From the NCBI GenBank assembly GCA_034231615.1, contig CM067298.1:52108883-52172882 (forward strand): a stretch of DNA of 64,000 nt, in the 5' to 3' direction. The notes beneath the pieces were generated by a model. The model had not been told where the DNA came from. It ran no database searches and was given only the letters and a program-made list of their open reading frames with translations. A program made the translations under genes and the position numbers. Position 1 is the stretch's first letter; each line of letters begins with the position of its first letter. The DNA is from Meghimatium bilineatum. Lineage: Eukaryota > Mollusca > Gastropoda > Stylommatophora > Philomycidae. Positions 47,061 to 59,515 of the stretch are shown here, piece after piece.

Positions 47061-47505
47061 CCTAATATTGTATTTACCTAAATATATTCACTTAAATTGT
47101 GTTTTTGACAGATTACACAGTGCTGCTCACTTTGATATGTTTTTTTTTTGGACAGAACAATTATTTTTTAAAGTAGACCATGTAAAATTTTTATTCATAC
47201 CTTTATTAAGAAACCACACAATAAAAAATGCAAGTAACTATTTCGCTTTGGAATGAAACAAATCAGAACCTAGCAAAATTTTCTTCACAGTAGTAAGGTA
47301 TAGTCTTAAATCTCCATATCCAACGATTTGCATTCTGTTTCTTTTTATCATAAGAAGATTGGCAAACACAGTAAAACCCCTTTTGAATTCAATGGCCCCT
47401 GCGTGCACTAAAGTGACATTAGATAACTTTTACATAAATATTCAGTAGAGGGGCAACTACAGCAGTGCTGGTAAGTATAAAATTAAAATCGGCAAAAAGA
47501 TTTAC

Positions 47506-47625
47506 CTGAAAAGATGTAAGATTTGAAATTTCTTGCTGAAGGCTGTCAATCTGCATTACCATCTGGTCCAGTTTGTCCTCTTTTTCATGGAGTTGCTCAT
47601 TAACTTTGTCTTTGGCTTCCAAAAT
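47506..47625 (-). CDS. AKAP9: AKAP9-like exon 8
   Basis: A 40-codon phase-0 exon. It begins ILEAKDKVNEQLHEKEDKLD and ends QEISNLTSFQ. The acceptor (GATGAATCAG|) is weak but keeps the frame; the donor is CAG|GTAAAT. Coiled coil throughout, with the EKEDKL turn matching the EKERELE turn of the next exon. Confidence 0.78.
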
Positions 47626-47709
47626 CTGATTCATCAGAAATGGATAAACTTGTAATTAAATCATCTTTAATATAGAATATTCTATTACAATTTCTACTGA
47701 TAAGCAGAT

Positions 47710-47950
47710 TGTTGTCCAGAGATGGTTTACAGTTTATCTGCAATATGTGCAACTTTTGGACTGACACCTCAGACTTCAGCAGAGACTATGGCTTACTTTG
47801 ACCATCTGTTGGATGAGACAGCCAACTCAGTCACCTATATATCTATCTATATAGTGCTACATGCCTAGCAGGCAATAATCTTAATATTCTTCACAGACAT
47901 TTCAGGCCCCCAGCAACATATGATACAAACAAGTGTAATATAGAATAATT
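47710..47950 (-). repeat. Family R repeat copy
   Basis: Complement landmarks: GATGGTTTACAGTTTATCTG, GACTGACACCTCAGACTTCA, TACTTTGACCATCTG and GATGAGACAGCCAACTCAG. It contains an insertion of ATCT repeats. Confidence 0.6.
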
Positions 47951-48653
47951 TATGGAACATAATGACAAAAATGATATCTATAGATTAGCATTGTTAAAAA
48001 AACTAAGATATTTACTTTGAGATTAGTATAACTAAATTGATATGAAAATGTATACTGGAAATAATTGAAAAAATATGACAGGTAACAAAATAGCTGGAGA
48101 CTCAGGATGTATAAATATTTGTTTTGTTACTGACTCCTGAGTATACTTAGAAAAATCCAGTCAAGACATTTATGTTGAAAATGGCTAGGGTTTATAGTTA
48201 AGTCTGAGCTGAAGAGTCACCTTTTCATGCCAGAACACTCTGGTGTTGGTTGAAGTGAAAGAGTAGATAGACTTGCCAGCAAGGTCACAGTGACAACTGG
48301 TTGTTCAATGAACCATGCTAAAATTCTTAATGTAATCAATAAGGTGGGCCAGTTGAAGAATACAGTGTGTGGATCTTCTTCTGTGTTTATGTTCAGAATG
48401 CAGGACAGGATTTATGTGTAGTGTTGCCAGTAACAAATGACAAATGGTGATCAAGAGAGAATTATTAAAACACTGAACTGGAAAAGTCAGTCACTGTAGG
48501 ATGATGTACACACTAAACAAGGAGTTGGAGCACATATGGAGTTGTCTAAAGTGAAATAGTGATGCTGATCGGATAACTAGCTATTTCAAAGACTAGCCAA
48601 ACGAACTAGTTGACTAACATACTGATTGACCAAAATATTTTACTAGATTTTAC

Positions 48654-48812
48654 CTCTGCAAGTTCAGACTCTTTTGCATCCAAATTTTTCTCTACATGTT
48701 CTCGATCATTCATTATTTCTTCCACCTGCTGTTTTAGTTCTTGCATACTTAAAGTCAGATCATAAAGGTCTCTATCTTTCTGGTGTACCACCTCCTCCAA
48801 CTGCCTCACAGA
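48654..48812 (-). CDS. AKAP9: AKAP9-like exon 7
   Basis: A 53-codon phase-0 exon (acceptor TTGGTATAG|, donor GAG|GTAAAA). It encodes SVRQLEEVVHQKDRDLYDLT followed by a second block ending DAKESELAE. The pattern of a QKDRDL/AKESEL turn repeating about every 35-40 residues resembles the next three exons and suggests internal duplication of a rod unit. Confidence 0.8.
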
Positions 48813-48904
48813 CTATACCAACAAAATATAGAACAAAATAACTTAAAGAAATATCAATGAAGAAAGAATATATCAACATGAAATAGTTATTAGTTTCTAC
48901 CTAG

Positions 48905-48975
48905 TACATATGTGCTCTGGTTTCTGCCCTAAATGCCATGATCGCTCTGAAGGAACATAAATAGATAGAAATACA
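48905..48975 (+). mobile_element. LINE 3' tail (GRPRETLRRT type)
   Basis: GCTCTGGTTTCTGCCCTAAA, then GCTCTGAAGGAACATAAATA and GATAGA. It matches the last 70 bases of 38280-38481. Confidence 0.6.
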
Positions 48976-49396
48976 TTACATATATCTCAAATTATTTACA
49001 TTGTTTTCTACCAACACTTTGGCTACCAATGGTAGATCTAAACAATGACATCTTCACAAGCAAAAAAAAAAACTAACAACACGTGAAATGAAATACTTGA
49101 GTAAGCCTATTGATGCTACCAGATTAGACAGATTAAAAAATTATGACAACTAAATAGAATAGGCTAATATCTCAATATTTCCAGAAAAATCCAATTAGAA
49201 TAATTTAACAACATTTTTGTAATCATTGATTTGTAATTCTTGTATTGAGTGTTTAAAATATATAAATATATTTATCTGCTTTGAAAAAACAACTATTTGA
49301 ATGCTGGGTTTCAAAAAGATTCCAGTGCATTATCATAATGGAAATGCAATATTGTAATCACCTGTCAAATAAATATGCATTATTATTTTTACCTAC

Positions 49397-49582
49397 CAAT
49401 TCTTTATCAGCATGACTGTTTTCTTTGTCTTTTTTCAAGGAATCTACAATTTCTCTTAAATGTATTAGATTCTGATCTCGCTCATCTATATCCTTCTTTG
49501 CCTTTTCTAGCTCCTTTTGTAAAGAGTTGAGATCTCTCTCCCTCTCAGCTATTGATTCTTCTAATTCTTGTTGTATACTTGT
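49397..49582 (-). CDS. AKAP9: AKAP9-like exon 6
   Basis: This 62-codon exon starts TSIQQELEESIAERERDLNS and ends ENSHADKEL. It is continuous coiled coil. The acceptor is TTATCCTCAG|. Two overlapping donors exist four bases apart, TTG|GTAGGT and GTAG|GTAAAA. Only the first keeps phase 0 and joins the following exon in frame, so it was chosen. It lies next to the first of five consecutive small phase-0 exons. Confidence 0.78.
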
Positions 49583-49709
49583 CTGAGGATAACAAACAAA
49601 ATGAATGTTATTTTTTTTTAAATGTCAAAACAAAATCAAAAATTTATAATTCTGATACAAATTTTACAAATTATACATAAAGATATCTTGTTCTTATGGT
49701 CCTTGGCAT

Positions 49710-50250
49710 GTGACGCTGGTTATCATGTCTTTCCACAGTCTTCCATTTCATTTGCTGTCAATCATTTCTTCTTATAATCCATGTCTTGTGGCGGCGTTGG
49801 TTATCATGTCTTTCCACTGCCTTCTATTCCATGTGCAGACAATCATTTCTTATACTGATGTTCTCCCAAACATTATATTACCTTCTGTATTACCTTCAGA
49901 ATTGGTGTATAATCTGCATTACCTTCTGTGTGCATACCTGCACAAATGCTATGGTCACCATCATAGTCTCCATGGTCATACTACTTGTAGTGACCGCAAA
50001 GGCACCACTTTCCTTCCTGATCGTTTTACCTGTGCACTGAGCTGTGAAGGCCCAAGCACTGCGAACATGTCTAATCACAGATCCATCAGTGTATATAATC
50101 ACATCCCTCTCTTTGGTATTCTCACTGACCAAAGCCTGCACTTCTTTCTCCACAGCTGTGGGAAACCATTCTCTGCATTCCCTGCTAAGTAAAAACCGGG
50201 TTTTTGTTTTGGCAAAACAGTAAGGAGTGTAGTGCTGCACCTATCTGCGT
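49710..50250 (-). mobile_element. RNase H-LINE fragment with internal tandem duplication
   Basis: The minus-strand frame 49896-50240 gives EKEVQALVSENTKERDVIIY then TDGSVIRHVRSAWAFTAQ and GAFAVTTSSMTMETM: the first two RNase H motifs with Asp and Glu intact. The plus-strand stretch 49710-49870 contains an approximately 85-base direct duplication (GGTTATCATGTCTTTCCAC twice). Confidence 0.7.
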
Positions 50251-51209
50251 TAATGCTGACTTGTTAAATAATTGTATAATCCTCAATAACCTTTTGTATT
50301 AATTTATTGCAAAAAATTTATTTTAAAAGATGGTAACACTATACATAACTAAATTCTTGCCATACTTACCAACATCTAAGATCAGAAAGTATGTTTTACA
50401 ATTGTTATTAAATGAGTGTACACTCAATTATAGAGATATTAATATTTAATAAAGATACACACATAATACACTCGATTCTAAAGATATTAGCAGTTAATAA
50501 AGATACACACACATAAAGAAATATAAATAATCTAGAAGCAATATGATGAATTATACAAACTACATAATATTTAGCATAAATTCTAATAGCAATGAACAGC
50601 TTGAAAAAGGAGATTACAAGTATTTAGCATCAGTCTTAATTACCATTTATTATTTGATATTTTATTTACTAATTCTCTGGAGATATGCCATACTGATGAA
50701 TCTTAATGGCATTATAAAGAGGCCACTTCTTTTTATTATCTATATTTTCTGCATTTATATCTGTGCATCTGCTCGTAGTTCAAAAGCCAACTATATACTT
50801 TGTACTGGCACTACAATTGGATGTAATTAGCTGTGCTAAATAATTCTACACTAGTTTAATAGCAATGCCCTATTAAGATATGCTTAAATTATTATTTTTA
50901 TTATATACATCTCTATGAAGAGCAGGAACAAACTCACAGAAATAAATGAGACCACATAAAAATCACAGTTGGAAATCCAGAGGTTAAAATCAACTGTTAC
51001 ATTATACAAATCCACAAGTTAAAGATAGTTACAATATATAAATAACAGAAGTTCCTGCTAGCAATAACACACTGATCCACTACTGGTAAATACCAAGTTG
51101 CATACTTCTGGTACACTGTTCAGTAAATAAAGTTTAATCCATTTAAAAAAATGAAACACAAATGCAAACAAACAAATTATAAAAATAGTAGCATATCCTA
51201 TTCTATTGG

Positions 51210-51600
51210 ATTGTGAAAGTGGGAAATTAGAGGCAATAGAGATGTGGTTCTATAGAAGAATGCTGAGAATACCATGGACTGCCAGAAAAACTAATGAGAG
51301 GTGTTGAAAGAATCAAATGTGAAACGGACCTTAATCAATAATATAAGAAAAGAACAATCTTCTTTTTTTGGCCACTTCATGAGACAGGCAGGTTTGGAGA
51401 ACATAGTCACAACAGGCAAAATTGAAGGCAACAGAGACAGAGGGTGACAACGTGAGAAAAATATAAGACAGTTTGACAACCTGGCACAGCAGGGGAAAAA
51501 CAACGATCTTGATACATAATACTGTGGACAGAGAGCTGTGGAGAGCCATGACCCCTTACTCCAGCCGGCATGGCACCTGATGATGATCATATTCAGGACG
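51210..51600 (+). mobile_element. LINE C-terminal fragment (FFGH/EGKR type)
   Basis: The plus strand encodes EMWFYRRMLRIPWTARKTNE then, shifted, FFGHFMRQAGLENIVTTGKI EGNRDRG and a later VDRELWRAM. It is the mirror-strand sister of 60300-60720 and highly similar to it. Confidence 0.75.
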
Positions 51601-51775
51601 TAGTAGTCCACACAGCATATTTTGGTACAAATTTTCTAGGCAATATAAATATATATATCAGTAGTTTGCCATTGCTTTCTGAATGGTCTAGATGCACAAT
51701 TGCCTGTAGTGGAATTCAAACCTGGTACCTTGACCGTCATGGATGCAGTCTGTCCCACACCATATGTTTATAAAG

Positions 51776-51777
<2 letters not shown>

Positions 51778-51813
<36 letters not shown>

Positions 51814-51830
51814 AATATATATATATATCA
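51778..51830. repeat. (TA)n microsatellite
   Basis: Two TA runs separated by CAAA. Confidence 0.95.
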
Positions 51831-52087
51831 TGTATGTGAAGCTAAGTTAATCAGAGTGTGTTCATAATGAGGGCTCATTAACAATAATTGTATGTTGTAT
51901 TATTGTTATAAATTCTGCTATTAATCTCATGTACATAAATGTATATCCCTCAAAAGCATCAACTAATTTGATCAAATTTGTGTAGCCCTATTTATAGAGA
52001 TGACAAATTACTAATTTTTTTAATTTCCTAGCCCTTAATTTTATTAGAGAAAGAGAGGGAAAGGAGATATAGAGAGCGTGTATGTAT

Positions 52088-52464
52088 AATCAGATACTTT
52101 AGCTAGTCCTTTCCCTTCTAATCTACCTACTGTTTATAACACAAATATACCAATCAGATACTTTAGCTAGTCCTTTCCCTTCTAATCTACCTACTGTTTA
52201 TAACACAAATATACAAATCAGATACTTTAGCTAGTCCTTTCCCTTCTAATCTACCTACTGTTTATAACACAAATATACCAGATACTTTAGCTAGTCCTTT
52301 CCCTTCTAATCTACCTACTGTTTATAACACAAATATACCAATCAGATACTTTAGCTAGTCCTTTCCCTTCTAATCTACCTACTGTTTATAACACAAATAT
52401 ACCAATCAGATACTTTAGCTAGTCCTTTCCCTTCTAATCTACCTACTGTTTATAACACAAATAT
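52088..52464. repeat. Minisatellite, 64-base unit x6
   Basis: Unit contains CAGATACTTTAGCTAGTCCT, TTCCCTTCTAATCTACCTAC and TGTTTATAACACAAATATAC. Copies start near 52088, 52152 and 52216; one copy is about four bases shorter. Almost no sequence divergence, so recent. Confidence 0.95.
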
Positions 52465-53099
52465 AAAAAACACCAAATGTACACTACAATAAAAGTTAGT
52501 ATTTTTAATTATTAACATAATTATACTTTACAAATGTCTCTCTTTTTTTTCTTTAATTTCATCAGGAAATGAAATGATATTATTGATAATTTAATAAAAC
52601 AATATATCAAATCTCTTCTATGCATTTCCAATTTTTTTAAATTGGAAAAATTGGACTTTCTATAGCAATTTTCCCATTTTTTTAACAAATCATAGCAATG
52701 CATATGAACACAAATGATGCATGATAAAATCCAGAGAGCCATCTTCCCAACATACCAACTTTCCGCAAAAAATAAAATGAAAAAGAAATATACAATTTTT
52801 AACTAAATGATATTACATTTTAAAATTTCAAGAGTTAATGAGAAGTGTTTTTTTAAAAATACAATTCTAGCTGCAACACTGTAAAGGTAGTCTATTACAG
52901 ATCAATTCTTAAAATTTTTGACAACCATTAAAATTCTAGCTTCTCGATCATTTTATCACCTTCTTGAGCTTTGAAGAGGCTTCACTAGAATGCATTCCAG
53001 CTCTTTCTAAACTTGTTATTTCTTAAATTCGTAGATGATTCTGTAGGTGTTAATATGTGTTTCCCTGACTATATTCTTCCATCATTTATGCCAAGGTTT

Positions 53100-53640
53100 G
53101 AGGTTATTCTGTGTACAATGAACATAGGTTGGATGGGGCCATAAACAGACAAGTCCCCACCGAGGCCAGATCCTTACTGTGAAGATGGGACTTAGTTCAT
53201 TCAACAGAGGCTGAAAACTAACACTGACCAGACCCTCCTATAACCAAGCAAGACCACAGTAGCAAATATAGGTGCTGAAGACGGAGGCAACCAGCCAAGA
53301 ATCACACCACAGTAATCTGGATGTCATGCACTAATCCACGCATTGAGAATATGTTTAATGCCCATAATATGAAATGCTGAGGCAAAATGACTGGCCCGGA
53401 GAAACAACAGTGGAAGAAAAAGAAAACTCTATGGACCTGTGTACAAGTGACAAAACACAGTCAAGTTTATAGAAGAGACAAAACTTCAGATATATGAATG
53501 TTCCAGGTGAACAAAAGAAAAAACAATAACTTTGCTGGGAACTTTAGCAGGGCACAAATTGCAGTCCCAGAATGACCGAGGAGGGGTTTCATATGGGTTA
53601 CAAGATATGGGTTCATGACAGTGTTCCTGAACATTACAAG
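53100..53640 (+). repeat. Dispersed repeat with relatives at 58080 and 60935
   Basis: 53150-53270 resembles 60940-61060 (GAAGATGGGACTTAGTTCA; GGCTGAAAACTAACACTGAC). 53440-53560 resembles 58140-58230 (TTCAGATATATGAATGTTCC; AGGTGAACAAAAGAA). Class unknown. Confidence 0.5.
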
Positions 53641-53759
53641 AAATTAAAATATAATATGGTTTAATGACAGAAATTTCATGGAGTACCTTCAGATAATTTT
53701 AAAGTGCAGTCTCCATACTACAAATAATTTATAGTCCACACATCAAGCTTCAAATAATA

Positions 53760-53940
53760 TTATAAGAGTGTTAATCCCGGCGAAGATGGATGTGTCGGAC
53801 CATTGGCGCAAATAAAATGGCAACACAACACATTTCCATTCTCTGGACTACATCCTTCTGGAAATCTAATAGAACGATGGTCCTGATACAAGAGATATCC
53901 AGTTGGAGTTTGAGAATGAACGCTGAAGAAGAACAGTGTT
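53760..53940 (+). repeat. Family R repeat, 3' half
   Basis: GATGGATGTGTCGGACCATT, TTCCATTCTCTGGACTACAT and GTTTGAGAATGAACGCTGAA in family R order. Confidence 0.65.
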
Positions 53941-53999
53941 AATTTGTTTGAAACAAATAGCAAACCGTTTTGATATATAATATATATACGGTAATAGTT

Positions 54000-56970
54000 T
54001 TGTTGGTAAGTTGGTTTTTGGGAGAAAGTTGGATCTGTCAGGATATGCCAAAATGGATGTCTGAATTATGACCCAAACCCAATTACAACAAAGTAAGCAC
54101 TGTGCACTGTTTCTCTGAATAGTTAAATATTTAAACAAGAATTATGGTACTAATTTTTTTTCCAGGAATTTGCTCAACCTAGATTTAACTTCCATTCCAC
54201 ACATTCCCTTTCCAAGTAGGTTATAAATGAGAACTGTCATTTAACATTTACTCTTCTGTTTGAATCTATAAATATACTTTGAAAATATTGAAAAGTCATT
54301 TTCATGAAATTTTTATGAATTCTGATTCTAATGATAGAGAATCCTGGGGATTTACAATTGTTTTCAAAAAAGATATTAGTAATGTGATTGTTTTGTTATA
54401 ATGACATCAAGAAGAAAAGACATTTCACCACAATGGGAAGTATATTCAGCATTGAATATGTTTACATTGTATTTTGGAAAAATTTTCCTAGGCCTAAGGA
54501 AGAACAGATTGCCAAGTTTCTACATTTTTGTTTTGTTTTCACAGGTGATATTATATTAGTTTAGTCACAAAACAACATAAACAAAATAGGCCCAGATATG
54601 TAGAAGAATTTTATCAGGGATGCCACAATCAGACAAGTAGAGTAGGTGGGGGCAAATATCCACATTTTTTACACTTTAGTGTATTCTGAATTCTAGGCCT
54701 AACTACAGAACAACAAATTGTCATCAGGTTATGTTGCAAAGATCCACAAGCAAAAAGGGGATACAAAAATAACATTGAGGGAGATCATCACTGCGACAGG
54801 TCTAGCAAACCAGCAGTGTGTATATGTGTGCTAAGAATAGATATGTATAGTTTTGTAATTTTAATCTAAAAAAACAAATTAGAAAAGAACTGTTGGTAAG
54901 TTCCGTTTGAAAGCTAATTATGTCTTTGTAAGGTTGGATAATCGTTATTGGTCTCTCCCAGCTTTAAATCGGCATCTGCAACTTCCTCATGACATCAGCA
55001 TTTTCTTCATACATTTTGAATGCAGTTCTTTGCCCCAATAACATGTAGTTCTTTACCCCAAATCACGTTAGAAACTATCATAATTTCCAATGAAAAATAA
55101 AAGTAGCCTGGCAAGATAATGTGCTTAAGAACTTAACAACACAATATATATTGTAGTTTAAGCATTTAAAACATCATGATATTAATGATAAGACAGTGTG
55201 AGAAATTGGAGGGGAAAAATATATTAAACATAGTGAAAAAATGTTTTTCCGCATTGTTGAAAAATGACTCACCATTAGCCTATCAAACTTGTGACAGATT
55301 GGAATGCTGGTGTCTGATATAATCATGTGTGGTATTGTGAAAACACATAGATTAGAAATAAACCCACTGTGGATTTTTGCCCCATCCTGGCTTTGCCAAA
55401 GACTACTCTATAGGCTGGTCTGTAATTAATTTTTTTCTATTTTTCCCTACTTATATCTTTCACCAGGTTCTCACATTTTACATACACTAGGAAACTCAAA
55501 TCATAAGATTTAGTATTCAATTCTTTATTTACATGTAAAACATTTATTTAAAAATCTCCAAAAACAAAAAGTTTAAAATAATAAAAACTAAAAAACACCC
55601 ACCACCCACTAAAAATAACGTAATTGTCAAAAAAGAATCCAGCTGCAGCAGGGAATTTGAGTAATTTTAATGCATTGTGCTAAAGGTTAACTATAATTAA
55701 CACACAAGCTGACTGCAAATGTATACTATGAAAATAAAACAAGCATGCAGTTATATATATTCTTGATGTTAAACAGGCTGGGAAGAGAAGGGAGAAAAGG
55801 ATTTGTTGATTGTTATGACTACATGTATTTTTAGGAAACCAAAATTTCTTCTGCAATTATACAATACACAGAATGATATATATTATCATAAAACCTTGAA
55901 ACTAATCATATGAGGCAAGCACATATACAGTTCTTGAAGTACAAAAAAATAAGGTTCTTTCCAAGGAGCTAGGCCTACATTTCACACTTTTTAAGAAATC
56001 TGCGACTATCCGAAATTTTTAATGATTTGTGATGTCACTCTACTACTGTATTCTTAATTACAAAATGGCTGCTGTAATTGTGGTTCAACCGATAAATTTG
56101 TTATTACAGTTGCAAGGAATTTTCTCAGATGCAAAGATTTATACTGAGGAACATATGCGTTTAAGATTAACTGGAACTGCACTGTTAAAAAACAGATTGA
56201 GCTTTGAGTAAATAATGAACACTGGGTTGGTGTTAAGTATTTAACACCATGGAAATTATTAATAAAAAGATGAAGAACACAATTTTATTCTGCCATTTAC
56301 ATTATTTTTCACTATCTTTCGCTTTGACATCCCCAAAAATATGTAGACTCAACTCCTAGGAAAGAACCAAAAATAAAATTGGAGAAATCGTCCCTACCTG
56401 GAAATGTGAGTATAATACTAAGATTTATTGTATGAATTTAGTTTAAAAGTAACTTTCCAAGAACAAAGATACTTTGATTTTACATTTTTTTTACAATATA
56501 CCGGTAGTTACACAAAATTGTATTCACCAATGAAGTTAAAAACATGTAGGCCATATATAAAATGTATTTTAATTTTACCAAGATACATATTTACTTTACA
56601 AAGATGTATTTTTTATTTTACATAATGTACACAATTATGAAATTAAGCTAAGAAAGCTTATTAAATTAATTCTCCAAATGCACATAAAAAACACTTCTGT
56701 ATGCAAATTTTTACTCTAGTGATGAATGTCATTACCATTCTATCAACTCAGGAAATACAAGTATGCAACTTGTTTTCATACTGTCCTCACAATTAAGTCT
56801 TGTACATTATTATTTTTTATTATTATTCTAATCAGATAGTTCAGACAATAGATATAAAATGACATAATAGTATTTGGTATAAATGAGTTTATGTTCCCTC
56901 AAAGCATTTGTTTAGTAGAAACTAACAAGTAAAACCAGTTCTAAGTGGCTAAAAGATTGATAATCACCAG
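54000..56970. other. intron, nothing recognised
   Basis: AT-rich intron between the microexon and exon 6. No repeat ends, exons or coding potential recognised. Confidence 0.5.
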
Positions 56971-56978
56971 GTACTGAC

Positions 56979-57008
56979 CGGAGTTACTGTCGTGATAGAT
57001 CTAGTAGT
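56979..57008 (-). CDS. AKAP9: AKAP9-like candidate microexon (30 nt)
   Basis: A 30-base open segment encodes TTRSITTVTP, flanked by a good acceptor (TTATTGCACAG|) and a good donor (CCG|GTCAGT). It is phase 0 on both sides, so including or skipping it keeps the frame. It would extend the Ser/Thr-rich hinge made by the end of the preceding exon and the TS at the start of the next. It contains CpGs that are scarce in the surrounding AT-rich intron. No other coding exon is apparent between 57647 and 49583. Confidence is limited because so short an exon cannot be proven without transcripts. Confidence 0.5.
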
Positions 57009-57647
57009 CTGTGCAATAACAAAAGAAACAGTATATAGAGTATGTTACAACAACAATCAGTTACAGAAAACAAATACTATATTAAAAATAGCATCTCTCT
57101 TTGCTGAAACATATAGTAATAACAATATTTGTACAAAGTATAAACTAAACACTAAGGAATAAAATATTTGTGAACATTCTAAAAGCAAAAGTGAAGACAG
57201 AAACATTCAACCATTAATTTTTAAAAACTATCACTCCTGCATGTTTTCCTGTAAAAGAGTGCAGGGAGACTTTCTATGGGCTGTGGAAATAAAGGTTGCT
57301 TTGCCATAACAGAGAGGTCTGAGAACAGCATTCTAACCACATGGTCATGTGCTCTACACCATTAATGATAATATATAACTATATTCTTAACAAGAAATAA
57401 TCTATGCTTTAGAAAACATATTAAAATGCAAATTGGTATGGTAAATTTCACTAGCTTGAATTTGTGAAAGTACAACTTTGAAGTAATTCATTGCAAGCAA
57501 ATGAACATTTCTAAATGATCCTTCTAAATATAATAAGTAAACTTAAAGTCATATAAAACATTAATAACTACTGGAAACAACTACACAAACAAAACATGTT
57601 TTAATTATGTGAATGTGACATGAAAAAGAAATAAATAAAATACTAAC

Positions 57648-57812
57648 TCTGCCAGACATAGAGATGTTCAACATGTTTGCTGTCTCATCATTTAGTGGAA
57701 GGGATACATCAAGACAAGGCTCTCCACGCCTCAGACTAGCAATACTATCCTGGAGGTCACTAATTTCCTCATCTTTCTCTTGAAGTCTTAACTGAAGTTT
57801 AAGGATTGTTTC
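57648..57812 (-). CDS. AKAP9: AKAP9-like exon 4
   Basis: This 55-codon exon is phase 0 at both ends (acceptor AATGACTGTAG|, donor AGA|GTTAGT). The first half is coiled coil (LQLRLQEKDEEISDLQDS). The second half is a non-helical tail ending in NISMSGR, with Pro, Gly and Ser. It was found by following the frame and splice sites, since the open stretch has no early methionine. Confidence 0.72.
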
Positions 57813-58079
57813 CTACAGTCATTAACAATGATATTAAAGTAAAGAAATTAATAAGACAGTTTTAAAATTTAATATAAAACGTTATAGCTAATAAAAAAAA
57901 GAGAGAAACAAAATTACTGTTAAGATTCAAAACATTAACTGATAATCAAAATCACAGAAGTAGAAATTGGAAACTACAGTGCTGAAGATAAAAGAAACAT
58001 TACCGATAAAAAGTTTGTAGGACGATGCTGTTTTTATAATCTAGAAAACCCTGTTAGCAGTAAGGTCGATAACATGTAC

Positions 58080-58330
58080 TCACTGAATAAAAACTGAAAA
58101 CCAACAGGTGAAACTTGGAACAGGGTGATGAAGCTTTGGTAATCACTGGAAACACAGTGAGTTTTATTCAGGAGACAGAATTACAGATATAGACATGTTT
58201 CAAGTGAACGAAAGAAGAAAAAGTATCATCTTTCTTGATATAATGATGAAAATGTTATCCAAAACAGGACACAAGCGCTTTCTTTATTTGACTGTGCATT
58301 CCAAAGAATACATCACCACAACCAACACTA
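58080..58330 (+). repeat. Dispersed repeat related to 53405-53640
   Basis: Shares ACAGAATTACAGATATAGAC-type and CAAGTGAACGAAAGAAG strings with the 53 kb copy. Confidence 0.5.
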
Positions 58331-58519
58331 ACATGGCATTTGTTAGTCAAAATAATTATTAAATAAACCCCCATACAAAATGTCTATAAACTGTTCAGTA
58401 TCTTCTCTCTATGTCATACTCTGTAAATTATATTTCATGTTGCCAGAATGTACATGTTGTCACTTTATATGGAAAATATATATTATTATTGCCCCTTTCA
58501 TATGTCTGTCAGCGGGGTG

Positions 58520-59480
58520 CAAAAGGAATGCATTGCTCTAGGCGGACCCATGGTTAGCAGATAACCTTGATCCCAAATTTACCTCCTCGCTGTGCACCCT
58601 GGAAACAGAAATACAGCAGCTCGAGCTGATTCTGGCCAAATCATTTGGGGATCATGTCCGAGAATGTGGAGGTAGCAGATGAAAAGAGATTTGACTGCAT
58701 AAGAGACAGACAATATCTCCGACACCACCAGCATCACCACATATAGCGACACTGTCGACATACAGTGAAGCTAGTCAGTCCAGTCCGAACATTGGAGGGG
58801 CGGCCAATGTAAAATGCACGTAAAGGTAGATGCATGGCGAGAGACAAATAGATTTCATACTGAGTACAATGAAAGGGCAGAACAGCGCCAGAGGGCAGCG
58901 CGAACTGCAAATAGAAAGTGAAAAGTTCCTAGGAAAGGGGAACTACAAGCTCCGTCAGCTCGAGACGAGCTTCTAGTTACCTGTGCTCCTTACAGACAGA
59001 GACCCAGACCCAATCATTGGCGTTCGGAAAAGCAAGAAGTCCTAACCCAACTCTAATGTCGAGCCTTCCTAAACCGGAAATATGCTCGTGAAGAGAAAGC
59101 ATCCTGTACCCAATGGGCTTAGACAAGAAAGGGACAACGATGGCAGTCCTGGCCCAACTCTACTGTCAAGTTTTCCTATACCGGAAATACACTTGCAGAG
59201 AGAAAGGGTTCCGTACCCAATGGCCTCTGGCACAAAAGAGAGAACGATTTTAGCCCTGGCCCAACTCTAATGTCAGGTTTTCCTATACCGGAAATACACT
59301 TGCTGAGAGAAAGGGTTCAGTACCTGATGGGCTCAGGCGCTATTGGGACAAGGTCGCTCAGCTCGAGAATGCCTTGCTCTCAAACACGTGGTGTGAGACT
59401 CGAACTTGGACAAGGGGTACACGATGTTGGTGAATGACACCTCAGCTAAGAGAGAGTTTGCTGTTGTCTTGTTCTGATGA
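58520..59480 (+). repeat. GC-richer dispersed element with 107-base x3 array
   Basis: CpG-containing block. 59041-59340 holds three 107-base units starting CCTAACCCAACTC or CCTGGCCCAACTC at 59041, 59148 and 59255, each with a CCGGAAATA core. A related copy with one unit lies at 32440-32760. Confidence 0.75.
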
Positions 59481-59515
59481 AGGTTTACTAGCCAAAATGT
59501 CATTCATCCTTATGT
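59472..59515 (+). repeat. GATGAAGG...AAAATGTC motif, plus strand
   Basis: TTCTGATGAAGGTTTACTAG then CCAAAATGTCATT; same motif class as 13935 and 23038, at the end of the preceding element. Confidence 0.4.

Noticed and set aside
49710-50192. 160-codon plus-strand open frame
   Set aside because: It is antisense to an RNase H-LINE fragment and covers a direct duplication; no domain recognised.
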